Source of the DNA: Furfurilactobacillus milii
GTDB taxonomy: Bacteria; Bacillota; Bacilli; Lactobacillales; Lactobacillaceae
Assembly: GCF_009863985.1 (NCBI RefSeq)
Contig: NZ_WEZT01000012.1
Span: 19,397-83,396 of the forward strand
Direction of reading: 5' to 3'
Length of the DNA: 64,000 bases
Positions 19,004 through 28,325 of the stretch are shown piece by piece. Under the pieces are notes generated by a model that saw nothing but the letters and a program-made list of their open reading frames with translations, did not search any database and was not told where the DNA came from. The translations under genes and the position numbers were made by a program. The first letter of the stretch is position 1. Each line of letters begins with the position of its first letter.

Positions 19004-19759
19004 TCACCACAGACTTACCATAATCGCGATACCAAGACCAATCGCACATACCGATAAGACCGCCTCAACTGCCCGGGCCGGACCGCTCAAATAATTACCT
19101 GACATCGTGTCGCGGAACGCGTTCATAATTGGCACACCTGGGACTAACGGCATCAATGCGCCGATAATGACCGCATCACCAGCAGTGCGCGTAAAACCAA
19201 GCCAACGAATGCCCACATAAGCCACGAAACCAATTACCAGTGAAGCCAGAAATTCGCTCAAAAAACGGACACGCAATTCATGATTCACATAGTAGAAAAC
19301 AGCATAACCGCCCCCACCGGCCAACATTGCGAACAGTAATTTAACGGGTGCATCAATGCCGGTAAAGGCCACCGTAAGTGTCATACTGACAATAATTGCA
19401 GCTAATTCCTGTAGCCAAAACGGAAAAGTGGGCACAGCAACTTCAATTTGCCGTAATTGTTGATAGAATGTGGGTAAGTCAATCTCATCGCTGGCAAACT
19501 GACGTGACAACGTATTAACTTGGGCCACTTTTTCAAGGTCGATCGTTCGGCTGTGAATTGGTCGCACCTGTGTTGATTCACCGTCTGGCAAGGACATGGT
19601 AATACCAGTCAGCAACACAAAAATGTTTGCATACCGATAACCAGCGTTATCCGCAATTCGTTGCATTGTATCTTCAACCCTTGCGATTTCAGACCCGTTT
19701 GCTAGCAATATTTGACCAGCCAGCAACGCTGTATCCATGACTAATTGTGCTTCGTCCAC
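19004..19759 (-). CDS. Threonine/serine exporter-type protein, large (YjjP/DUF1212) part
   Basis: A 251-residue protein starting at GTG with GGAAG upstream. The soluble N-terminal section has the family motif ANGSEIARVEDTMQRI (residues 19-34). About five membrane segments follow, with GALMPLVPGVPIMNAFRDT near residue 200. It pairs with the small subunit 44 nt downstream. Confidence 0.9.
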   Translation of the reverse strand: MDEAQLVMDTALLAGQILLANGSEIARVEDTMQRIADNAGYRYANIFVLLTGITMSLPDGESTQVRPIHSRTIDLEKVAQVNTLSRQFASDEIDLPTFYQQLRQIEVAVPTFPFWLQELAAIIVSMTLTVAFTGIDAPVKLLFAMLAGGGGYAVFYYVNHELRVRFLSEFLASLVIGFVAYVGIRWLGFTRTAGDAVIIGALMPLVPGVPIMNAFRDTMSGNYLSGPARAVEAVLSVCAIGLGIAIMVSLW

Positions 19760-19804
19760 CCATGATCACTTCCTTAACAGATTTAGAGCCTAAAAACGTA
19801 TCAT

Positions 19805-19855
19805 ACAAAAAAACGACAGCCGCATCTCGTAAGAGATACAGATGTCGTTTTTCAT
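19805..19855 (-). terminator. Terminator after the cold-shock gene
   Basis: Outer stem aaacgaca / tgtcgttt with an inner stem atctc / gagat, and seven A on the left that give a T-run on the minus strand. Confidence 0.75.
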
Positions 19856-19906
19856 TCACATCAAAGCGTTAACCCTAGGAGTTAACACCATTATTTGAAT
19901 TATTAA

Positions 19907-20110
19907 TTAGTTTTTAACAACGTTAGCAGCTTGTGGGCCACGGTCGCTTTCTTCAACGTCGAAGCTAACAGATTGGCCTTCTTCAAGCGTCTTGAAGCCG
20001 TCGCCTTGGATAGCTGAGAAGTGAACGAATACATCGTCACCACTTTCGCGAGTAATGAAACCAAAGCCTTTGTCGGCGTTAAACCATTTAACAGTACCTT
20101 GTTCTGACAT
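19907..20110 (-). CDS. Cold-shock protein (CspA family)
   Basis: A 67-residue single cold-shock domain, [20 protein letters not shown] at the start. RNP1 is KGFGFI and RNP2 is VFVHF. It binds single-stranded nucleic acid as an RNA chaperone. GGAGG lies 10 nt before the ATG at 20110. The upstream 20111-20280 leader is long and could hold a cold-responsive structure, but no cold box was recognised. Confidence 0.96.
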   Translation of the reverse strand: MSEQGTVKWFNADKGFGFITRESGDDVFVHFSAIQGDGFKTLEEGQSVSFDVEESDRGPQAANVVKN

Positions 20111-20416
20111 GTTAATGAGTCCTCCTGTTGCGTTTGCACGCAGTCTAAGTGTTTTATGTAAATTGGAACTGGTGCAAATGGGGACTGGTAACACCAAAAC
20201 ATGAACCGACCTGACCATCATTCCCTTACCAAAGTACAGTTGTCATTGTATCATATAGACTGCTTTCTTTACCATATTTTATAAACAGAAACACAAAATA
20301 ACCGGCAACTTTTTTTGTGCAAAGTCAGTCTATCCCCTGTCCCCAACCCTCTCAGCATCGGCTTGGCACCAAAAGTGCTAGAATAGTTAGTGAACAAACA
20401 TATGGAGGCTCTCAAC

Positions 20417-20761
20417 ATGGCAGAAAACTTAGTCCCTGTTGACGAACTCGATGAATCCGCACAAACAACGGCCCTAACCGATTTCGCCAACTTTTACATC
20501 ACGCTTTGGCGGCGGAACAACTTGGAATTGATTACACAATACGACCAACAACACGGGTATATTCAGGACATCAACCGTGAATTAGCAACAAACCGTTCTT
20601 TTACACCGGAACGTGAACGCGATACCAGTATTCAATTCAGCAAGAACGATTATATTCGTTTACTTGATGAAATCGGCGTCAAATTTCATTCGACCGGTAA
20701 TCCGGAAACTGACTGGTCAACGTGGTACGATCAGCACTTTGCAGCATTATCTAAATCATAA
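20417..20761 (+). CDS. Small conserved-looking protein of unknown function
   Basis: A 114-residue acidic, soluble protein, MAENLVPVDELDESAQTTAL at the start. Trp, Tyr and charged residues are frequent in the second half (DWSTWYDQHFAALSKS). GGAGG lies 8 nt before the ATG at 20417; the frame extends nine codons upstream without a good site. It is a single-gene unit ending in a strong terminator. I do not recognise a domain. Confidence 0.75.
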   Translation: MAENLVPVDELDESAQTTALTDFANFYITLWRRNNLELITQYDQQHGYIQDINRELATNRSFTPERERDTSIQFSKNDYIRLLDEIGVKFHSTGNPETDWSTWYDQHFAALSKS

Positions 20762-20782
20762 TCCACATTCTTAACAGACAAT

Positions 20783-20818
20783 GAATGGCTCATTTCACGA
20801 CAAAACATAGTGAAATGA
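20783..20818. terminator. Bidirectional terminator-like hairpin
   Basis: A 13-bp or longer perfect stem (tggctcatttcac / gtgaaatgagcca) between the convergent unknown gene and the cation exporter. T-runs are weak, so termination efficiency is uncertain. Confidence 0.65.
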
Positions 20819-20841
20819 GCCATTGCTGTATCTAAATTTAT

Positions 20842-21738
20842 TTACACTTTATCCTTGTTAACAAACAGCGCGTCAGTCTCACCGTGGTGAACTTCAGGCT
20901 GAATGGTTACGTGACAAATGTGATACCGCTCCGTCAACATACTGGAAATCTGAGCAACGGTCTTTTCCACCTCACTCAGTTTGACATCCTTCATGTTGAC
21001 GTGTGCTGAAAAGACAATTTTATTTTCATCAATGAGCCAAGCGTGAATATGGTGAACACGTAGCACACCCGGGATTTCAACAATATCTGCAGCGATTTGA
21101 TCATAATCTAATTTTGGTGCAGTCTGCATCAAAATTTGCACTGTTTCGTGAATCACCGGCCAAGTTTCATAAATAATGTAAAACGACACCAACAGCGTTA
21201 GTAGCGGATCAACCCACGTAATGTCAAAGAGCACAATTAAAATTCCGCCGATGATAACGGCAACAGACGATAACGCGTCTGCCAGGACGTGTAAATATGT
21301 CGCTTTAATATTCAAGCTATCCTTTGAGCCATGGTGCATCAACACCGCTGACAACAAATTAGCCGCTAACCCGATAACGGCAACAATCAACATAATGTCG
21401 CCATTAATCGGTTCTGGCTTGGCAAAACGCCGTGCGGCTTCAACCATCAGCACAATTGAAACACCAATCAGAAATAGCCCATTGACGAACGCGGCCAAAA
21501 TTTCTGCACGGCGGTAACCAAAAGTTCGCTGCCGATTTTGTGGCTTGCCGCTAATTCGTTGAGCAACATATCCCAATACGATTGACAGTGAATCCCCGAG
21601 GTTATGAAACGCGTCTGACAATAAGGCCAGTGAGCCTGATAGCAATCCCCCAACAATTTCTGCCGCGGTAATGAGTAAATTCAGCACAGTTACAAACAAA
21701 AATCGCATGCCGGTCATTTGTTCTTCTTGGTGATCCAT
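20842..21738 (-). CDS. Cation diffusion facilitator (CzcD/ZitB-type) exporter
   Basis: A 298-residue protein with six membrane spans and a C-terminal cytoplasmic domain with several His (HHIHAWLIDENKIVFSAHVN). The transport-site motifs are SDAFHNLGD in span 2 and HVLADALSS in span 5, the HxxxD pattern of zinc and cadmium exporters. It is a proton antiporter by family. No metal-responsive regulator is adjacent. Confidence 0.93.
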   Translation of the reverse strand: MDHQEEQMTGMRFLFVTVLNLLITAAEIVGGLLSGSLALLSDAFHNLGDSLSIVLGYVAQRISGKPQNRQRTFGYRRAEILAAFVNGLFLIGVSIVLMVEAARRFAKPEPINGDIMLIVAVIGLAANLLSAVLMHHGSKDSLNIKATYLHVLADALSSVAVIIGGILIVLFDITWVDPLLTLLVSFYIIYETWPVIHETVQILMQTAPKLDYDQIAADIVEIPGVLRVHHIHAWLIDENKIVFSAHVNMKDVKLSEVEKTVAQISSMLTERYHICHVTIQPEVHHGETDALFVNKDKV

Positions 21739-21877
21739 TTACCCATCCCCGTTTCTTTCGCATTCTTGTGGTAGTCGTTTACTCGTTTAAACCGTCTTGT
21801 TAACTGAAAAACATTTAGTCATATTATCGCACATCAGGGATAGAAGGGCTACCTGCCCTTAGTCTTGATGGCATTCA

Positions 21878-22852
21878 CTAATCTGACACATGATTTCCAG
21901 GATGAATTTGCACTGTAAACGTTCGATCAACGTCAGCGAACAAACGATATGGTGGCTGGACATCTGCTCCCCAGCTATCAATGCCCCCAACGCCACGAAC
22001 CGCTCCATAAATTGACAAAACGGTCCGTCTTGCCAATGGCAGTTCTTCGACGTGTGTTGCGGCTTCAAGTTCCATTGCAGTATACGGTAAACAACTGAAA
22101 GCAAACGGTTGATCAGCCATCTCGACACTGAAAGAAAATGGCTGTGCGTCAACGTCCGCATTGTTTAAAGTTCGCTGCCGGGTTACGGTTAGCCATCGTG
22201 TTTGCATATGCATGCCCATTTCCTGAGGCACTAGGTAAGGTGTCACTGGTAAGCCAGCCACATAATACTGGCCCCGGCTACCGCCAGCCATGCGGTCTGG
22301 GTAAGTTTCCCCGGACAAACCGTCATATTCAAATCCAGTAGCGACAGTCGGCATGATTAATTGAACGCCGAAAGCGGGCAGCTCAGGAAGTGCCTCGTTC
22401 CCCTGCAAATGACTCGTGAGTGTCACCATTCCATTGGCAACGATTTGATAATGCATTGTTACTTTTGTTGCTGGCGTTGTGGCTGTTTGAAAATCAAACA
22501 TAATGTCAACCTGATCGGCCGTTTCATCATTTGAATATTGATTATTTTGAGGTGCAATGGGTAGCCCCAAGTCCTTGCCATCCACTTGTACATCAATATT
22601 CTGACATCGTGTGAAGCAATCCGCACCTAGCCACATTGCGGATTCTTCCGAAAAATGATTGCCCCGGTCATTGTCTGTTGTTGCTCGCCAAAAAATGGGC
22701 CGAATTGGCCGATATAACCACTCCTTACCGTGACTAACGATTGATTCCAACCCGCCTTTTTCATAACTAAACAAATAATGGACATCATCCGTTGCCACAC
22801 CTAGTGTGCCATCTCCAAAAATCACGTGAAGCTTAGTTGTCGTATTGGCCAT
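21878..22852 (-). CDS. lacM: Beta-galactosidase small subunit
   Basis: A 324-residue protein starting [18 protein letters not shown] at 22852, inside the end of lacL (20-nt overlap, typical of lactobacillus lacLM). It corresponds to the C-terminal domain 5 of LacZ (bgal_small_[28 protein letters not shown]). It completes the active site of LacL; the heterodimer hydrolyses lactose. Translation is probably coupled to lacL. Confidence 0.95.
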   Translation of the reverse strand: MANTTTKLHVIFGDGTLGVATDDVHYLFSYEKGGLESIVSHGKEWLYRPIRPIFWRATTDNDRGNHFSEESAMWLGADCFTRCQNIDVQVDGKDLGLPIAPQNNQYSNDETADQVDIMFDFQTATTPATKVTMHYQIVANGMVTLTSHLQGNEALPELPAFGVQLIMPTVATGFEYDGLSGETYPDRMAGGSRGQYYVAGLPVTPYLVPQEMGMHMQTRWLTVTRQRTLNNADVDAQPFSFSVEMADQPFAFSCLPYTAMELEAATHVEELPLARRTVLSIYGAVRGVGGIDSWGADVQPPYRLFADVDRTFTVQIHPGNHVSD

Positions 22853-24725
22853 AGTAATAGCGCACCTCCTGCATTGCTGGCTTTGCCTGTCTGTTTGCAA
22901 ACATTAATCCGTCCCCAGAAAATTCACCATCCGTATGACGATCATCAAAATCGCCACCATAGCGCAATACCTGTCGGCCGGTAACCTCATCCGTAACCCA
23001 TAGTGCCTGGTCAATGAAGTCCCAAATAAACCCACCTTGATAGGACGGAAAGTCATCTAGTAACGCCATGTATTCACCCAAACCGCCTAGCGAATTGCCC
23101 ATGTCATGCATATACTCACAATCTAAAAATGGCTTCATTGGCTGATTGCTTAAATACGTGCGAATTTCAGCCGGCGAAGCGTACATTCGGCTCTCCACAT
23201 CAGAAATACTGGTTTCATATTTACGATTGCGGACAACACCTTCGTAATGCGTCAACCTTGAGGAATCCATTGTCTTGTAATAGGTGTTCATCGCTTCAAT
23301 ATCATCACCGGCGTATGATTCATTACCAAGCGACCAGAATAAGATGGCCGGATGATTCTTAAACGTTTCGTAGTTGCTACGTGCCCGATCTAAGACTGCT
23401 TCGCGCCATTGTGGCAACGATCCTGGCACATTGTCCGAAGGCTCAACAGCCCCCATCTTTTGCCATGTTCCGTGAGTTTCCAGGTTATTTTCAGCCATCA
23501 TGTACACACCAGCCTGATCACACATGTAGTACCACGGAATTTGATCCGGATAATGACAGGTACGGACAGCGTTAATATGGTTTTCAGCAAACGTTTGTAA
23601 ATCCGCCTTCATGTCAGCCATTGAGACGGTTCGGCCAGTAGTGGCATCCCATTCATGACGGTTGACACCGTTAATAATCAGTCGTTTGCCATTCAGATAG
23701 ATAACTTGGTTACGCAATTCCAGCCGTCGAAAACCGATATCATAAGGAACCACTTCAATCGGGTTGCTATCCTCATCTGTAATTGTCACAGTCAAGTGAT
23801 ACAAATCCGGATTGTGATGCGTCCACAACATAACGTTCTCAAACGGCAGGTGACCAAAACTAATTTGTTTTGCCACTGACCGCTTTTCATCCACAATCAG
23901 CTTGTCCGCCTTATCAAACACCGTTAAGTGGACCCGCGCCTTACTTTCCACGTCCCCAGTCAGTTTCAGGGTCACATTAAGTTCACCACTGTCTAAATTC
24001 TCATTAACCACTGGTCGAATGTGCATATCAGCAATGTGAACAGTTGGCAATCCGACTAGCCTAACACTGCGAAAAATGCCGGAAAAACGGAACATATCTT
24101 GGTCTTCCAAAAACGATGCCGTACTTCGTTTGAACACTTCCACCGCAAGCACGTTATCACCGTCGACCAAGGCATCGGTCAAATCAAATTCTGAACGTGA
24201 AAAACTATCTTCGGCATATCCGAGAAAATGACCGTTGAGCCAAACATACATAGCTTCTTCCACGCCGTCAAATTGAACGATCACCCGTTGATTCGTCAGG
24301 CCGGGAGCCAAATGAAAATGCCGAATGTATGCACCAACTGAGTTGTCCGGTGCCTCGCTAAACATACCCTCGCCTGTCTGATCAGGTCCCATTGTGTAAG
24401 CTGGTCGACGATAAATTTTACCTTCCCATGGGTACAAGGTATTGATGTATTGAATCTGCGCATAATTACTCAATTCAATATGTCCCGGCACATGAATCGT
24501 CCCAAAATCACTGGTGTCGTAGTTGGGTTCATAAAAGCCAACGGGTCGATGTTGTGGACGGTCTGCGAACTTAAACTGCCACTGACCGTCCAAGCTTTGT
24601 GCGAAACTGCTGCTCTTTGAACGCGCCTCATCGGCGTCACGATACCAATAGTGATCACTGTGGGCGGGTAATTGTCCGACACGAAAAACTTGTGGATCGT
24701 CCAACCATTTAATGTCTGCCTGCAT
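22833..24725 (-). CDS. lacL: Beta-galactosidase large subunit
   Basis: A 630-residue GH2 protein. The sugar-binding, immunoglobulin-like and TIM-barrel domains occur in order. The acid/base Glu is in [10 protein letters not shown] near residue 470 and the nucleophile in [10 protein letters not shown] near 540; [10 protein letters not shown] and GVNRHEWD are further GH2 landmarks. GGAGG lies 7 nt before the ATG. A perfect cre box and a promoter lie immediately upstream. No lactose permease or lac regulator is adjacent. Confidence 0.97.
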   Translation of the reverse strand: MQADIKWLDDPQVFRVGQLPAHSDHYWYRDADEARSKSSSFAQSLDGQWQFKFADRPQHRPVGFYEPNYDTSDFGTIHVPGHIELSNYAQIQYINTLYPWEGKIYRRPAYTMGPDQTGEGMFSEAPDNSVGAYIRHFHLAPGLTNQRVIVQFDGVEEAMYVWLNGHFLGYAEDSFSRSEFDLTDALVDGDNVLAVEVFKRSTASFLEDQDMFRFSGIFRSVRLVGLPTVHIADMHIRPVVNENLDSGELNVTLKLTGDVESKARVHLTVFDKADKLIVDEKRSVAKQISFGHLPFENVMLWTHHNPDLYHLTVTITDEDSNPIEVVPYDIGFRRLELRNQVIYLNGKRLIINGVNRHEWDATTGRTVSMADMKADLQTFAENHINAVRTCHYPDQIPWYYMCDQAGVYMMAENNLETHGTWQKMGAVEPSDNVPGSLPQWREAVLDRARSNYETFKNHPAILFWSLGNESYAGDDIEAMNTYYKTMDSSRLTHYEGVVRNRKYETSISDVESRMYASPAEIRTYLSNQPMKPFLDCEYMHDMGNSLGGLGEYMALLDDFPSYQGGFIWDFIDQALWVTDEVTGRQVLRYGGDFDDRHTDGEFSGDGLMFANRQAKPAMQEVRYYYGQYDN

Positions 24726-24738
24726 GTTTATCCTCCTG

Positions 24739-24752
24739 TGATAGCGTTTTCA
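24739..24752 (-). promoter_or_regulatory. Catabolite-responsive element (cre) of lacLM
   Basis: tgatagcgttttca matches the CcpA consensus TGWNANCGNTNWCA at every defined position. It lies between the -10 box and the lacL ribosome binding site, a location that gives repression. Confidence 0.85.
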
Positions 24753-24754
24753 TA

Positions 24755-24783
24755 ATAATGTTTATTTTACCGCATTTATTCAA
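24755..24783 (-). promoter_or_regulatory. Probable lacLM promoter
   Basis: Minus strand TTGAAT (24778-24783), a 17-nt spacer and CATTAT (24755-24760), directly upstream of the cre box. Confidence 0.6.
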
Positions 24784-24850
24784 ACGGGGGAAATCTGTGT
24801 TGTTTTGTTCACCCTTGCTATATTGTCACAAACGCGCTTCCACCCCCAAG

Positions 24851-24875
24851 ATGTTTGGGCTATATACCCAAACAT
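24851..24875. promoter_or_regulatory. Inverted repeat upstream of lacLM
   Basis: Nine-bp perfect arms atgtttggg / cccaaacat with a 7-nt AT spacer, about 70 bp upstream of the -35 box. No T-run follows it. A further imperfect hairpin (24909-24952, aaacgacg / cgtcgttt) lies beyond. Either could be an operator or a hairpin; the regulator is unknown. Confidence 0.4.
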
Positions 24876-24994
24876 GCTGCTGACGCTCAGAAGTCTGTGC
24901 ATAACCCAAAACGACGGGTGCAAAGGAAAATTTACCTTCACACTCGTCGTTTACGTTATAGTTCAACTGGTCCCGGGCTTCATTCACTCTAAAT

Positions 24995-25254
24995 AAAAAG
25001 CACTCCAGATCCCCTAAACTGGAGTGCCCGTGATGAGCAGTTGATTACACCATGAAAAACTTGGGTTGATTTTCATGAAACACATTGTTTTAAATACGAT
25101 CACTAACCATCCCGAAAGGATGATTCTCGAGCGCATAATGCGCAGTTTAGCGAACCTTTTTAATCAAAAAAGTTTTCCAAAAAACACTCACAACATGAAG
25201 CAGTGACCCAGCCGTAAAGATCGGTCACCTCTTAGGGATTTTTGGGTAATCAAC
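24995..25254 (-). ncRNA. Candidate structured non-coding RNA with its own terminator
   Basis: Read on the minus strand, 25254-25040 is closed by gttgattac / gtaatcaac. It contains several local stems: gtgacc / ggtcac near 25204-25228, gcgca / tgcgc, catcc / ggatg and catgaaaa / ttttcatg. It is followed by a strong terminator, gcactccag / ctggagtgc (25000-25027), with five T. No protein-coding frame fits. It lies between a MerR gene and lacL and does not resemble the tmRNA, RNase P or SRP RNA sequences I know. The transcript start is not identified. Confidence 0.5.
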
Positions 25255-25320
25255 CATTCGCCTCACCACAAACACAGCTTAGCATGACTAGGAGCAGGCA
25301 ACAAGCAAAGTCCCCTAGAT

Positions 25321-25776
25321 TCAAGCTTTTTTCTGGAGTTCGAACCGAGTCTTACCGTCACGCAAACGCGCTACAAGTTCATATCGTGGATCTGGATCAA
25401 ACAAGCCTAAGCTGACAATTTGGCTACCATCCTCGTCCGTACCGACCCCTTCTAGTCGGTTCATCATGACATCTTTTAACAAATGAATAACTTCGCGGTG
25501 CTTTTGCATCCGTTTGGTAGCAGCGACCAACGTAAAGCCCTCATCCATATACGCCTTGATCGCACGAACCTTAAACGCAGTATCGTACGTATACTTACGA
25601 TTGCCTTCCTCCTGATTGACGACGTGAATATACCCTTTATCCGTCCAGTAACGTAGCTGCGCGGTTGAAACATCCGTCGCTCGAGATAAATCACCGACAC
25701 CAATCAATATATCATCACTCTTAATAATGCTTCTTAACCATTCGGGCGAGCCCTCGGTTTGGGGTGTTCTTTCCAT
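25321..25776 (-). CDS. MerR-family transcriptional regulator
   Basis: A 151-residue protein starting MERTPQTEGSPEWLRSI. The winged-helix domain is at residues of about 20-95 (GVGDLSRATDVSTAQLRYWT, then YTYDTAFKVRAIKAYMDEG). The C-terminal part is short, with no Cys cluster, so a metal sensor is unlikely. GAGG precedes the ATG. It is divergent from the DHA2 efflux gene, whose 17-bp-spacer promoter lies between them. It probably controls that exporter in response to a hydrophobic compound. Confidence 0.85.
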   Translation of the reverse strand: MERTPQTEGSPEWLRSIIKSDDILIGVGDLSRATDVSTAQLRYWTDKGYIHVVNQEEGNRKYTYDTAFKVRAIKAYMDEGFTLVAATKRMQKHREVIHLLKDVMMNRLEGVGTDEDGSQIVSLGLFDPDPRYELVARLRDGKTRFELQKKA

Positions 25777-25879
25777 ATAATTAAACCTCTTATTTCTTGA
25801 AATCGTTATCATAAAATCTGACGTCAATATTATATTTACTGGAACAATTATATATTTTAAAATAACTTTGTCAACTTAC

Positions 25880-25908
25880 TTGACATGATTATCTGAAAGC
25901 ATTATATT
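25880..25908 (+). promoter_or_regulatory. Promoter of the efflux operon
   Basis: TTGACA, 17-nt spacer, TATATT. It lies 55 bp before the MFS start, in the intergenic region shared with the divergent MerR gene. Confidence 0.8.
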
Positions 25909-25962
25909 AACTCTCGTACTTTTTTAAGCAAACTAATTAATCAAATGAAAGAAGGACCTCTT

Positions 25963-27471
25963 ATGTCAGAAGCTGTCGACACAAATGGCAAACCTTATAA
26001 CCGCGGACTGATGGTTATGGTTTTGCTGATTGGTACGTTCTGTACCGTTTTGAACCAGACGATTTTGACGACCGCTTTCCCTACATTAATGAAAGCCTTC
26101 GATATTTCCACCTCTACGGTTCAATGGTTAACCACTGGATTTTTAATGGTTAACGGGATCATGATTCCTATTTCTGCCTACTTGTCTAACCGATTCAATT
26201 CAAAATGGCTCTATATTGGTGCCATGACGATTTTTGAAATTGGCACGATCATGGCCTACATCGCACCTAATTACGGCACCTTACTTGCTGGACGTTTAGT
26301 TCAGGCGATTGGTGTTGGGGTTACCATGCCATTATTGCAAACATTAATGTTGACGATCTTCCCAGCCAGTTCTCGTGGTGCTGCCATGGGGCTAGCCGGT
26401 ATTGTTATCGGTGTTGCACCTGCTATTGGACCAACACTCTCTGGGTGGGTCATTGATAAGTTCCAGTGGCGTGATTTGTTTGGCATGATCATTCCAATCG
26501 TCGCTCTAGTTATCATCTTAGCGTTCTTCTTTATGAAGTCCGTTATTGAAACCTCTAAGCCAAAACTTGATTGGCTTTCGGCTAGTTTATCTACCATTGG
26601 TTTTGGTTCCTTGCTTTACGGATTCTCCTCCGTCGGTGACGATGGCTGGACATCCACTAAGGTGCTGTCCTTCCTCGCAGTCGGTGTTGTTGTCATTGCA
26701 CTATTCATTTGGCGTCAACTCACTATGAAGAACCCATTCTTACAATTACGTGTTTTCAAATCCTTTGAATTCACCATTGCCGCAGTTTTGAGTTCCGTTG
26801 TTACAATTGCGATGACTGGTGTTGAACTGGTTCTGCCACTTTACCTGCAAATTGTTCACGGTATGAGTGCCTTCCATTCTGGATTAACACTACTGCCTGG
26901 GGCCTTAATGATGGCTGTCATGAGTCCAATTACTGGTCAAACATTTGACCGGATCGGTGCTCGGCGGATGGCTGTTGCTGGGATGTTCCTCTTAACGGCC
27001 GGCACTTTACCATTTGTTATGATTACCAAGAGCACACCTGTCATTTATGTTACCTTCTTATATGCCGTGCGGATGTTTGGGATTTCAATGGTTATGATGC
27101 CTGTAACAACGGCCGGTATGAACGCCCTGTCCTTTGACATGATTTCCCACGGGACTGCCGTTAATAACACAACACGTCAGGTTGCCACTTCAATTGGTTC
27201 AGCGATCTTAGTTTCCGTTTTATCAAACGTTACAAAGAACGCTATGCCAGCACATCACGTGTTGACACAAACGCCATTAGCATATAAAGTTCGTGCCATC
27301 AATGCCACAATGAGTGGTTATCATGCAACATTCTGGGTTGCTGTCGGCTTCTGTATCGTTGGTTTCCTGTTAGCCTTCTTCTTAAAGGGTGCTAATCACT
27401 CTAATGCTACCGTTACCAGTGACGATCTAAAAGATGCTTCAGAACCCGCTAATAATGGAGGTGAAGCCTAA
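25963..27471 (+). CDS. DHA2-family MFS multidrug exporter (14 spans)
   Basis: A 502-residue protein starting MSEAVDTNGKPYNRG; AAGGA precedes the ATG at 25963. It has about 14 hydrophobic segments and the MFS landmarks LNQTILTTAFPTLM (motif D1), QWLTTGFLMVNG and GRLVQAIGVGVTMPLLQ (motif C region: GLAGIVIGVAPAIGPTLSGW). It is proton-driven drug efflux by family. Its stop overlaps the next gene (TAATG). Confidence 0.92.
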   Translation: MSEAVDTNGKPYNRGLMVMVLLIGTFCTVLNQTILTTAFPTLMKAFDISTSTVQWLTTGFLMVNGIMIPISAYLSNRFNSKWLYIGAMTIFEIGTIMAYIAPNYGTLLAGRLVQAIGVGVTMPLLQTLMLTIFPASSRGAAMGLAGIVIGVAPAIGPTLSGWVIDKFQWRDLFGMIIPIVALVIILAFFFMKSVIETSKPKLDWLSASLSTIGFGSLLYGFSSVGDDGWTSTKVLSFLAVGVVVIALFIWRQLTMKNPFLQLRVFKSFEFTIAAVLSSVVTIAMTGVELVLPLYLQIVHGMSAFHSGLTLLPGALMMAVMSPITGQTFDRIGARRMAVAGMFLLTAGTLPFVMITKSTPVIYVTFLYAVRMFGISMVMMPVTTAGMNALSFDMISHGTAVNNTTRQVATSIGSAILVSVLSNVTKNAMPAHHVLTQTPLAYKVRAINATMSGYHATFWVAVGFCIVGFLLAFFLKGANHSNATVTSDDLKDASEPANNGGEA

Positions 27472-28214
27472 TGATTCTAGCTACACTTGTCATTGGTGCC
27501 ATTGCCCTGTTCATTTGTTTCGTCTACATTAATAACCGGACTTGGCAAATCATCGGTACCTTACTATCAATCATCGTGCTATGTGGCTCACTCTTTATGA
27601 TCACAGCCAACGACCACAGTCACTTTGGGATGCACAAAGTCACCACAACGACGACTAAGCAGATTTATTCCGCTAGTGGCAGTAGCGCTAACGGTGTCAA
27701 TATGGTGCTCTACCAAAACGTTGGGACTAAAGGCACTGAAAACGTTCAAATTTATGCGACCAAGGCTAACCAAAAGAAGCCTGGTCACACACAGGCCGAT
27801 GAATTCACCACTAATACAATTAAAAAAGCTAGCGGTAATAAGGCAACGTTAAAAACATCAGAAACACGTTGGGAATATAAGAGCCACACTGCTAAAGTTT
27901 GGTTCGGTATTGCCAAGGAAGACCATAAACTGACAAAACGGACAAATACATTCTATCTGCCAAGTTCATGGTTGCATCTCTCAACTAGCCAAGCAAAGAA
28001 GTTGCAAGGCCAGATGGCGAAGATGCAAACACCTCAGGCCAAGGCTCAAATGAAACAACAAGCTGAAGCCTACGTTAAAGCAAAGATGCAAGCGGCCGTT
28101 ACTAAGGATCCAAAGCTTGCAACGGATCAAGCAGCTCAAGCAAAACTGACTAAACAATATGCGGCTGAATTTCAATCTCAGTTGATTAAAAAAGCAGTAG
28201 CATCAGTTAAGTAA
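27471..28214 (+). CDS. DUF4811-like membrane-anchored protein
   Basis: A 247-residue protein with two hydrophobic segments in the first 45 residues and a long soluble part. The last 80 residues are rich in Ala, Gln and Lys and look helical (KLQGQMAKMQTPQAKAQMKQ). DUF4811 proteins are usually coupled to DHA2 transporters in lactobacilli, as here with a one-base overlap. The role is unknown; an accessory function in efflux is inference. Confidence 0.8.
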   Translation: MILATLVIGAIALFICFVYINNRTWQIIGTLLSIIVLCGSLFMITANDHSHFGMHKVTTTTTKQIYSASGSSANGVNMVLYQNVGTKGTENVQIYATKANQKKPGHTQADEFTTNTIKKASGNKATLKTSETRWEYKSHTAKVWFGIAKEDHKLTKRTNTFYLPSSWLHLSTSQAKKLQGQMAKMQTPQAKAQMKQQAEAYVKAKMQAAVTKDPKLATDQAAQAKLTKQYAAEFQSQLIKKAVASVK

Positions 28215-28244
28215 TTTTTGAGAGCAAGTAACTAATATGTATCT

Positions 28245-28280
28245 AAAACGACTCACGTCCAAACGGGCGTGAGTCGTTTT
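28245..28280. terminator. Terminator between the efflux operon and tkt
   Basis: A long stem aaaacgactcacg / cgtgagtcgtttt with A/T ends on both sides, suited to both convergent units. Confidence 0.85.
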
Positions 28281-28325
28281 AGTCGTCATTCTTAAAGCAG
28301 GATGAGCTTTGAACAACCACTTATA

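Noticed and set aside
24995..25254. tmRNA or RNase P RNA at the structured locus
   Set aside because: No tag-peptide frame or tRNA-like ends for tmRNA, and no GAGGAAAGTC-type core for RNase P RNA.
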